Assembly (NCBI GenBank): GCA_902806565.1
Contig: CADCXA010000016.1
Location: forward strand, 1,488,001 to 1,552,000
DNA: 64,000 nt
Reading direction: 5' to 3'
Source of the DNA: Hypoxylon rubiginosum
Taxonomy: Eukaryota; Ascomycota; Sordariomycetes; Xylariales; Hypoxylaceae
This document shows positions 54,901-64,000 of this stretch, piece after piece. Position numbers and translations under genes: made by a program. Within the stretch, counting starts at the first letter, position 1. Each line of letters begins with the position of its first letter. The notes beneath the pieces are model-generated. The model saw nothing but the letters and a program-made list of their open reading frames with translations, was not told the DNA's origin and did no database searches.

Positions 54901-57900
54901 GCGTCCCCCCTTTCCGTAGACCGACACGACGGAACTTTTTCGGTCCGGACCCGAAGGGACAGGAGAAGGCCCGACGCTAAGCAGCGTGCTAGAAGCTTGA
55001 CTGGGCCGGCGTGATCCATCGGGCATAAGTTCTTCGGAGCTAGACGTTTGAGACAGCGGCCCAGTCGGGGGCTTATTCATGGGAGTGGGTGGACCTGATG
55101 ACTCTCCGGGCATCTGAGGTGGACGTGAAGCAGGCTTTGGGAAATTGTCGAGCACATTTGACGAGGCATTGAGGGTTTCCAACCTATTTGCCCACCACAG
55201 GTCCATCGGCAATTTCCTAATGTTGTTCCCTCTGACATCCAATACTCTCAATTCGTTCAGACACCCTATTTCCGGAGGTAGCTCGCCGACTGCGTTGTGG
55301 GCTATGCTGAAATGCTCCAGCCTCCTTAAGTTACCGATGGTGTTGGGCAGAGACACGAAGTAGTTGCGGTCTAACACGAGCCGTTCGAGATTAACCATGT
55401 TATTGAACGACCCGTCGATGCTGGCGAGCTGAGCACTCGATAGATTAAGCACCTTGAGGGTCGGTACAGGGCTCGTAATTTCAAATTTGGTTATGGGATT
55501 GGAGTTCAGCTTTAAGCTACGAACCCGCTCGAAGCTGCCGACGAATTGGGATATCATGTTGTGGTCAGCAGACAAGATTTCCAACTTGGGAAGCTTGGAT
55601 ACGATATCAATCGCAGTAAGTGTATTGAACTTAATGTCCAGCTCGCGAAGGTTCATAAGATCTCTCAGCGTATGTGGCAACGTGCCCTCAAGTCTGTTGT
55701 TAGTCATGACGAACTTTTCGAGATTTTGCAACCTGCCGATTTCTTGAGGAAGACATGCGATCGAGTTGAAACTAACGTCAATGTCTACTAAACTTTCCAG
55801 TTCACATAGGAAAACCGGGAACTTGTCTAAGAAGTTCGATGATAGGTTCAAGGTGCGGAGTGCCCTGAAAGCACCGAACTCCTGGGGTAGGCGATTCAGA
55901 CGATTGTTTGCTAAGCTCAGCTTCAACAAACCAGTCAAACGTCCAAGCTCGGCATGTTCTAATTCCTCCAAGCGATTGTTCGATACATCAAGGTATGTCA
56001 GCCGACCTGCTCTCCCGATGCTGATAGGCAGCTTCCGAGCTTCGTTGTTGGAATACTTGATATCGCGTAGCTGGGGGCAGGCTTGTACAAAGTCTCGCGG
56101 GAGATCGAGAGAAAGATTCCTGGAAAGATTCAGGGAGATTATATCGGGTGTCTTAGAGTAGAGCGTGATGGGGATCGTGATCAGATTTCGTCCGGAAAGA
56201 TCGACATGGTTGAACTTCGTGGCCCTACCGAGTCCAAGGTCTTGTGGGGACATTGTGAAATGATTATCCCTTGCCGATAGGAACAGGAAACGACATAAGT
56301 AGCCGTTGTCCTCTCGGCCAATATCCTCCAGACGATCCTTTTCCTCGTATCCGACCTGTTGCAAGAGTCTCTTTTGAATTAGGAGCGGCTTCTCCGGACC
56401 GGCTAGAACCCGAGATAAATCGTGCTTCATCAAGACGATATGGTAATTCTCGAGGCCTTCGGCGACGTAAGTCTTCTTAATAACTTGCGCCATGACGTCG
56501 GAGACGGCTGAAGTCAACGGCATCTGTACAGTAACAAATGTACCATCGCCGCGAAATATCCTTATGCAGTGAGGGCTCATCTTCTCTTCAGGCCGAGGCG
56601 GAGTCCCGACATCGTCAACCTCCGCCGCATGGGCCTCTCTCTCTTCCAGGTTACGACGGACAGCCCAGCTGTCTGGCGCATTCCATGCTCCGCTTCCTTG
56701 GGCCGATGTTGGCTCAATTTCGGCGTCTGTTATATGAAATGTCGAGGGTTCCATAGGCGTCAAAGGCAGCGGCTGGGTTAAGATGCCGTCCATGTCGCTT
56801 AGATTCGTATCGAGGTGGAACACCATGCCGTTTTCGTTCCTATCAGTCGGACCAATGTGCTCGTCGGGGTCATCGTAAAATTTATTCGGACGGCCCTTCT
56901 TGGAGAAGGGAAATTTGTTATTGAAGGTGGCCTGCCGAGGGTTAGGCGGACGAGTCTGGGGACCTCCAGGTTCTATGGCGGGTAGAGGTTTGTCGTAAGC
57001 TGGCTGATTCCCTCTCAACAGATCCTGTCGCGACGCAGAGGGTGCGAGAGACCGGGAAGAAGTAGGCATGCCTCTCAGACGGGAGGATTGGCCGTCATCC
57101 TTGTGCTTGTGCCGTCGCAAGCGATCGAAGATACCCCGTTTACCGGGACCCCCAGGCGATGTTTGGCCGTCGATGGACGCGAGTCGGCTGCCGTTGCTGT
57201 TACTGCTCGGCGTCGGACTCTGGGCTCGCGATCGCGGCGCGGTCGCCGTAGACCCTCCTCTGTCTTTCATGTTATGAATACTCAATGCCGAATCTTCGCG
57301 ACTGATTTGCGGCCGTAGCGAATTGGGATCATCGCTGCTCTTATGGTGGCGATGATGACCAGGTAAATGGACGATGGAGTGCGTGGAGCGCGACGAAGAT
57401 GAGGTTTTTGGTGGAATCTGGCCGAAAGTCTCCTGCACGTAGCGCTCTTTGTCGGGACCCGCTAACATATCGCGAACTGGGGCCTCACCGTATTTGGCGA
57501 TGTCATTAGCTTCCTGATATAGAAACGGTACTACATCGCTTGATGGTACCGGTGTTCGTGGTCGGGAGGCCGGCGAGGGATCTCTCGTGTTGTCAGTGGC
57601 GTTCGAATCATTCCTCCCCCGACGCGGCCGATTGAAAGAGTAGGACCGTTGTTCTTTCACTTGATTCTGAGGTGGTGGTGCAGGTAGGCTGGTCTCGGAC
57701 GAGTCGCGGCCTGGGAAGTCCTCTCCGAAGAACCCCTGTAATTTCTTAAGCCCGCCTCTGCTACCACTGTTTTTGGAGCCTTGGCTGCTAGCCGTTGTAA
57801 CGCTGGCTGCTGACGGCCGCCTGTCGTCGGTGAAGTAGGCTACGTCGGGAGAATCATTGCTCGATGCATGAGCAGGCCGCGAAGAACCCGTTCGAAGAGC

Positions 57901-58651
57901 GGGCGACAATTGCGAGGCAGTCGAGACATTGTCGCTCGAATCGTTGTAGAAACTTGTCCCGAAGCCGGTCGGGGACGAGGCTGCGCCGCTGTTGATAGAC
58001 ATCCAAGGGGCAACGTGCTGCTGGGAATTCGGGCCAGCCGTCGGAGGGTCTCGTTGGATCTGTGGAAGGCGGCCGCCGGAAGGATCGAGAACGGCCAGGT
58101 CGCGACGGTAGTTGGCGAGATCGCTCATGCGACGGCTATCGAGAAGGGAGCTGCTGGAAGCGGTCGAAGACGGCGATAAAGCGATGCGATGGCTAGATGC
58201 CGTCGGCGAGACATCTTCTTTGAATGACCTATATATAGCGCAGGACGATTAGAGCCGATGACAATGCGAGCTCGAAAGACCGAGCTTTTGTGACTAAATC
58301 TCAAGTACACAGGGTAATTATTTCCGCGAAGGTACAGGACAGAACATAGAAGCGTCTTAATTTGGTCTAGCTAGGATATAATTGAGACGAGAGTATTCGG
58401 ACGGGGTTTCGGACGAAGGTGCAACGGTGCCAATAATTTATAAAGACTTCGAAAATGGGACGAACGGACGTCGTGGCATGAACGTACCTGAATTTGCCAT
58501 GGTCGCCGGTTTTGATAGGTTTCGGCGTGGCTCTATTCGAGGCTGAGGAGACGGAGACGGAGCGACTAGGAGCGGAGGGCTTCACGGTTATACTGGAGTG
58601 TCCACTGCTAGAACTCGCGAAGGAGGTGATGCGGCTTTCGTCCCTCGTCAT
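51951..58651 (-). CDS. Adenylate cyclase (fungal Cyr1 type)
   Basis: Makes cAMP for protein kinase A signalling in growth, development and nutrient response; Ras- and G-alpha-regulated in other fungi. Minus-strand exons 58651-58488, 58228-52204 and 52148-51951 join in phases 2 and 0 to give 2128 aa. Disordered Ser-rich head to about residue 600; Ras-association domain about 603-700 (CIRIFRGDGTFVTVQMPL); some twenty leucine-rich repeats about 725-1350, with a Ser/Pro insert after LDNFPKP; PP2C-like domain about 1400-1685 (GGVATVAYLQAQELYVANVG); class III cyclase catalytic domain about 1741-1965 with metal-binding Asp in PSIVFTDIKNSTNLWE and EGDAFMVSF. The third exon gives the conserved C-terminus (SLSMRHIAMGQGPISSLDDL). 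A first exon, MTRDESRITSFASSSSGHSS, is separated by a 259-nt intron and would be missed if the start at MSDLANYRRD were chosen. Confidence 0.97.
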
Positions 58652-61600
58652 TATCACTCTCGAGCCAATCCTCGCGGGTTAGATCAACAGGGCGGCGCCA
58701 TTAACGGGTGATAGAGCAGGACATTTCCCTCGAGGGAGAATATATACTACGACGTAGGTACGAGTCGTGATGGTAGGAGGTAGGTATTTCTGTAGATATG
58801 TATCGGGCGGGCGGGCGGGCGTAGTGGGAGTTTAGATCTGTGTGCGCGGAGAACGGCGGGCGTTCCCAATGGGTTCGGACAAATATTGGCAGATATGCTT
58901 AAAGGTATAGGAATAATAGACAGGCTGACAGGTTAGTAGGTAGGTACATAAGGTAGGGCGATGAGAGACGAGAGACGAGAGACGAGAGACGAGAAAAAAC
59001 AATACAGCCCGGCGCTAGGACTGAGGGCTGAAAGGTTTTAGAATGGCAGATGGTAGATGGCGGACGCACATTGGGTGCAAGCAACATCGAAGACACGCAA
59101 AAAGCAGGGCGAAAGTGGTTTCGAGGTACCTACCAGCCTACCTGCTGCTGCTATTTGCTGCTATTTGCTGCTGTACCTACCTAGTAGTACCTCTAAATTT
59201 CTTAGCGTGTACCATAGTAGCGTAGTAGCGTCAAGTTGTCAGATTGAACTAAGTGGCTCGGGTAGTAATATGTGCCACACAGCCAACGGCTACAACCTTC
59301 ATACAAAGGCCCAGTATGACATGGGTCCCATTGGACGACGTTATGTATATATTTTGCACGGTCTATTTCGACCCCCCCGCGAAATATTAGACGTAGGGAA
59401 CATCTGGTCCAAACTTAAGGTACTACATATGTAGAGCCAACTACCAGTGCTAGTGGAGTCAATTCAATGTTCGGATGTACTAAAAATATTAATAGCCACG
59501 GGTGTTTGGCTTTTCTTTTAATGTTTTTCTTTTTCTTTTTACCTTTAGAACACATAGACAGTTTTTACCTCCCTACCCAGGTACATGAAACTAAAACTTG
59601 AGTAGGCGGGTAGACGGGTATAATTACATAGTAAGTTACTTAAAAACAAAAGAATGACGCAACTAATAAGGACAAAAGTGTCGTCACGATCCCAGAGCTC
59701 TACCTGATAGTTGGATCATCGATAACATGACAAGAGAGTTCGATGGGCGACGGCAAAGAAAAAATTTGACATTGAGGCGGTGAGTTCTAATAGAACCTGT
59801 TGTGAAACGGAATTTGCAAATACGCCGATTATTATTTGCTACATAGCCACGGATCGTATCATCTACTTACATACATAGTAAGACGAGGACGGAATTGCGT
59901 CGAGAAGCTCGATGCCGCTTAGGTATACCGAATCTCACCCACGGGCGCAGTACGGGTGTGTCTGCATTTTTTTCAGGTGCTATTAATGAAGCGGCGAGTT
60001 CGTTCCCTAACCAATTATCTTTGGCTAAAAAGGGCAGAGCATCAACTCTGCAGCAGAGTCATATCTTATATTACCATTCGTCCATGAATCAGGTTAGGTT
60101 GCAATGATTATCTCTCATCGTGACTCGAACCGAAGGACCGTGACTCGAGCGAGAGAGAAAAAAGAGCCTCATGGCCGTTTACGTGTAGGTACCTATTTAT
60201 TTGGTATTAGGTACGATATGTACAATACAATACATACGAGGTACTTTGGCTACTCCGCATCTGAGCTTTGTTTAATTACGGCAAACTTTGGGTTTCTAGT
60301 GCTGTGCCAGGCCCTCGGTGAAAGCCAAAATTGCGGGCTCGAGAGGCATGGACCACTACACGGCCTCTGCAACACCCGCAATTCGCCCACAAAACCGGGT
60401 CGCTAAAGCTCACAGACGCTGACATCCCCAGACTACCACTGCTAGACCATCTCTTTCGAGGATCCTTGTCCCCAAGGCGCAAAGACAGTTTCAACCCATT
60501 TTTCATTCCCTTTCTTATAAATGCATTTGGTGTTTGTCTTTTCAAGATGAGGGATAGTATTGGAGGACATTCGATGCGCACTTGTCTACATAGACTTTGC
60601 TACGTTCGGTTCCGCCTCGAAATTCGACTTGTCACTCTAAGCTATGCTCCGAATGGGAGAAAAGAAATTGGATTTCATCTTTGCGCCGTAGCTATTGCGA
60701 GGTTACTTGGGCGCTATTCCCGGGGACTGATCCGGCAGCTTGTCCGCGGCCCAACGCCTTGCATAAGGCTTCCAATGTCAAGTGTTGCTTTGAGTCGACG
60801 TATGTAAATTGAGCAATGTATTGTACAGAGGTAACATATCGGTACCGTGAGGTATGTGTGTACTTTAGTATCATTGCTTGGCGCTCGTCGATATCACGTA
60901 TCACGTATCACGTACCAACCTGCGTTACATACATAGTCCGTGCCGTGGGTTGTGTCGGTTGTGTCTTGCCATACGCTCCCGTTCTCGCTCATGCATGCAC
61001 GCATCTTATAATTAGACATTGGCCAGAACCCTTACCCAGTTACTACAATAAGGTATAAGGTTGGGTAAAGTGTAAAATGGGATGAAGATATTAAGATATT
61101 AAATCTGTGTGTTCAATAAAGGGTCGCTTTTGCGCTTGGTCCGCTCGTCTAGACAGGAAGCCAGATCGCTCGCTCAGTTGGCTAAGGTCGGGAGGATCGT
61201 GATAGGTGCTGGATGCCGAGATGTGACTGTGCGCGCAAGCTGCGATGAAACGTAAAGACAAACAGACCTTGTAACGCGCCTTGCGCGTCCGTTCCATTAC
61301 AGTGTAATCCATGGTTAGGGACTATCCGAGGACGTCGATCATTTATTGTCACATTGAAATATAACCAATTTGTACAGTACACGCCGAGGTAACTTAGGGA
61401 TAGGAACGTCGCATATTACCTATGTAGATGATAATAGCAAATATCTTATCAAATAATATGCACTCTATCCAGTCTAGATTCCCTCTGACTAAATGTATAT
61501 TATAATGTCATTAGGGGGTTCCGTAATAATCGTAGCTTACAGTACAGCGAGAAAAAAGAAGCTATCGCTCGCTACATACAATATGGCAGCCTCGCGCAGA

Positions 61601-61687
61601 TTTGCGCTATGGGATGCATGGATATGTTCACATCTCTCTCCATGTTCATCTCTGATTCCGGCTTCTTAGATCCTTATAATCTCATTG
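58652..61687. other. 3-kb upstream region of adenylate cyclase
   Basis: No gene supported. The part next to the start codon should be promoter and long 5' UTR, with a GGGC repeat near 58806-58820, and GAGAGAC repeats at 58963-58990. A TATCACG triple repeat lies at about 60892-60915. Frames in 60331-60807 look random. Confidence 0.5.
58963..58990. repeat. Tandem repeat, 4 x GAGAGAC
   Basis: Four exact 7-bp copies upstream of adenylate cyclase (read as GTCTCTC on the gene strand). Could be part of a pyrimidine-rich 5' UTR. Confidence 0.9.
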
Positions 61688-63452
61688 TCATCTGTCTTCG
61701 TCGCTCAGACCAGCGATAACGTCCCCTACATCTTCATACAGAAGCTCGCCCACTTCAATGCTATCATGCATGATCTCCCGAGCATCTACTTCCGTGACAC
61801 CCATGTCTTCCATAATCAGGCGGACTGCTAACTCAGGAACCAACACGATTTGGACGTATCCGGTATAACCTCTAGCGGAAACGAGTCGATCCTCAACTGC
61901 GCGCTTCCGAACGACCGAAGACAGCGTTCGCATGATATACTCAGTCATGGCGCGGAGCCCGCGCGGCCCGTAATAGCCCGGCGTAAGGCTATCTTGAGTC
62001 TTCAGTAGTGTCCGGTTCTTCCCGGATTCGACCTTCTCACTAAGGACGTCGCGATAGTGCGATTGTTGAGTACCTTCCAAGATATCCTTTAAGAAATCAT
62101 GGTGCTTCTCGCATCGCTTGTCGATTGTCTTCCAGTTGATCTTTGGATATCCTTTTTGAGATCTAGAATTCAGCGCAGTATGCCGCTTGTGCGATCTACA
62201 GAAGGCTGCCTGCTTTCTGATGTTCATTCTGCCATAATCTGAAAACTTCTTTAGGAGCTCTGCATCGACCACTTCGTGACACATCGGGCATCTCGTCGCC
62301 ACGGTCACCGGACTTTCCAAAGAAATATCTCCCGCTTCGTCATCCGAGATTTGATTCTCGAATTTAACAGCGACCTTCTCGTCGCTATCGTCCAGATAAT
62401 CCACGTCGTCCAAAGAATACAACTTGAAGGCTGGCTTTTGGGAGAGTTGCTCCTGCGCAAGTTCTGGTGAATCCTTTCGCGCTTTCATCTTCGCCTTTCT
62501 ATGCTTCTTTGGTTTGATATCTAGTTCCTCATCGACATCAAGCAGCTTGATTTTGCTTTTTTCTGGAGATTCATCCGACAGCGGGCTGTAGTGTCGAAAC
62601 GCAGGTCTTTGATGTTCTCGGCTGGGACTGGGACTTGCCGATAGCCGTAGCTTAATGAATGCCGCCGAGGACTTCGTCTTTTCTGGGCTCACCCACTCAG
62701 GCTTTATAAATTTTGCTGGGGGAGACCGGGCACTCTCACTCAAACTCAAGTCACAACGCTTGAACCCACTGTTGGCTAGTAGCCGAGGGTATGATATTAG
62801 CAACGACCGTAAAAGGTGAGAAGGGGAGCGTAAACTGACTGCTAGGCTGCGGGGCTGAGGATCTAGGCGCCGACTTCTGTGAAGATTTTGGCTGTGAAGA
62901 TCTTGGCTGAGACGATTTGCTTCCATACCCATTCATCTTTTTCATCTTCTTCTGCGTCGTTGTAAAGCCATACGCATTTTGCAGGTGGCTACTCATATCA
63001 GGGGCAGGGTCTTCAGCATATCTTTTCGAGCCCGCCGAGCTAGACGGCTTATCATTCTGAGAACGATTTGCCAACTTGCCTTGCAACAAGGGTTCTGATC
63101 TATCTCGTAGGTTCCTCTGGCCATTGCGTGATTGTGGTGGCCGAGTACTGTTGAATACGGTGGGTTTTATATCAACACCTCGGCTCTCAGTAACATCGCT
63201 TTCGGAGTCGTGTAAGTTACCGTATTTATCATCAGACTCATCCTCACTACTCAGAGGAAGTGCATCGATAGACTTAGGCTCTCTAATCTTCGTAGCTCGA
63301 TTCATTGTAGAGGTAGCAGCTCGACTTTCAATTTTGGCGGATTCGGATTGAGAAACATTAGTCCCTTGATTTGTAAATCTTAGAAGGCGCGGCGGATTTT
63401 GGGTTTTGCTAAGTCCCACACGTCGTTGTCGTCCTGGTATGATAATTGGCAT
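61688..63452 (-). CDS. RTC4-like protein (restriction of telomere capping 4)
   Basis: Fungal protein named after a yeast gene found in a screen for telomere capping; molecular role unknown. Minus-strand exons 63452-62840 and 62775-61688 join in phase 1 to give 566 aa. The start MPIIIPGRQRRVGLSKTQNP is typical, with the ATG at 63452. The first 200 residues are Ser/Lys-rich, with KKMKKMNGYG and Ser-Ser-Gln-Pro repeats (SSQPRSSQPKSSQKS). The middle is acidic and basic by turns (KPKKHRKAKMKARK). The RTC4 C-terminal domain begins with RCPMCHEVVDAELLKKF (a Cys-x2-Cys-His pair), continues with AAFCRSHKRHTAL and YPKINWKTIDKRCEKHHDFL, and ends with YYGPRGLRAMTEYIM and AVRLIMEDMGV. The donor (GTCAGT) is the least certain border; a GTTTAC donor with a later acceptor would also fit. 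Confidence 0.9.
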
Positions 63453-64000
63453 TGACACTTCTGGGGCAGCTGATCGTTAGGATTAAGCAGAAAACAGAGA
63501 TGCTCGACCCCAATAGGAATTCCGAAGTCTTTGGGTCTATGAACGTGTCCGGATATGATGGGCGAGGAAAAGAATTGGGTATTAGCTTAAGTGGAAATCG
63601 ATGCGATGAGAAGTCTTCCAAGCAGAGAGAGGATTGGTACACGTATATGAGACGTGGTTAAGCCGGAACGGTGTTTCTAAAGAGCAGACGCAAAATTAAT
63701 GAGAGACTCTGAGAAGGAGTGGATGGGAAATCCGAATTGGATTAATTGGGTCTCAAAATGCTACAGGACGGTTGAAATGAAGTAAGAAGGTGGGTGAAAT
63801 TTAGTGAGTAACACTTATGAGAAGTAGGAGCAACGCGTTGTAACAAAGTGGAAGACGCGTCAAAGCGTAGAAAGTACATAGAAAGTGCAATGCAGCCACA
63901 CCGTTTTTTTAGCCACAATCTGCAGGGACCCGAATAATTTCATAAACTTCATACTAAAGCTCTCTATTTTCTAGTTTCAGTTCGCGACTTTCAACCCTTG
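63453..64000. other. Upstream region of the RTC4-like gene
   Basis: AT-rich and without a supported gene to the window end. Short repeats such as GTAGAAAGTACATAGAAAGTGC lie near 63865. Should include the promoter of the RTC4-like gene. Confidence 0.45.

Noticed and set aside
60100..60150. B-box-like GGTTCGAGTC on the minus strand
   Set aside because: No T-stem pairing, no A-box at the proper distance and no cloverleaf; not a tRNA.
1..64000. CRISPR arrays, bacterial operons, secondary-metabolite core genes
   Set aside because: None present: eukaryotic gene structure throughout, no spaced direct repeats of CRISPR type, and no PKS, NRPS or terpene synthase motif.

Overview
The window is nuclear DNA of a filamentous ascomycete (Pezizomycotina, most likely a sordariomycete). 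Genes sit on both strands, carry short GT-AG introns (mostly 45-85 nt) with CTAAC/CTGAC branch sites, and encode typical fungal housekeeping proteins plus accessory enzymes. A placement near Xylariales is only an inference, partly from the nested introns described below. I could run no database search; all calls rest on reading the translations and checking that exon phases close.

Layout. 1-3000: no recognisable gene. 3025-4945: secreted FAD-linked oxidoreductase of the BBE type, five exons. 5520-6530: decayed alpha/beta hydrolase (HSL-like) pseudogene. 6813-7250: tubulin-binding cofactor A. 7712-8848 (-): THO complex subunit 7. 9440-11924 (-): COG4 of the Golgi tether. 12551-13927: SUA5 tRNA t6A enzyme. 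14074-14801 (-) and 15303-18474 (+): zeta-COP and MCM4 sharing a divergent promoter with four ACGCG elements. 19214-21641: intracellular glycoside hydrolase family 2 enzyme. 22176-23725: 49-kDa subunit of mitochondrial complex I. 24282-25727 (-): Cys-rich, polyQ protein of unknown role. 27880-30499 (-): DUF6536-type membrane protein. 31925-32266 (-): small basic protein. 34476-36775: RBR-type ubiquitin ligase with a long coiled coil. 37252-38043: small membrane-anchored protein. 42493-49625: giant low-complexity protein of about 2300 residues. 50705-50772: tRNA-like remnant. 51951-58651 (-): adenylate cyclase. 61688-63452 (-): RTC4-like protein. The core genes serve transcription/export (THO), vesicle traffic (COG4, zeta-COP), tubulin folding, tRNA modification, DNA replication, respiration and cAMP signalling; they are not a pathway cluster.

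Most notable: the GH2 gene cannot be joined in frame by one canonical intron, but is joined exactly if 20699-20894 is a spliceosomal twin intron (stwintron) in which an internal intron splits the donor of an outer intron after its first base; the junction falls directly before the predicted catalytic acid Glu codon. The BBE-like gene has a second, less certain candidate of the same type (4033-4227). Other points of interest are the ACGCG cluster before MCM4, the modular repeat architecture of the giant protein, multiple-of-three stop-free introns within it, and a hidden first exon of adenylate cyclase.
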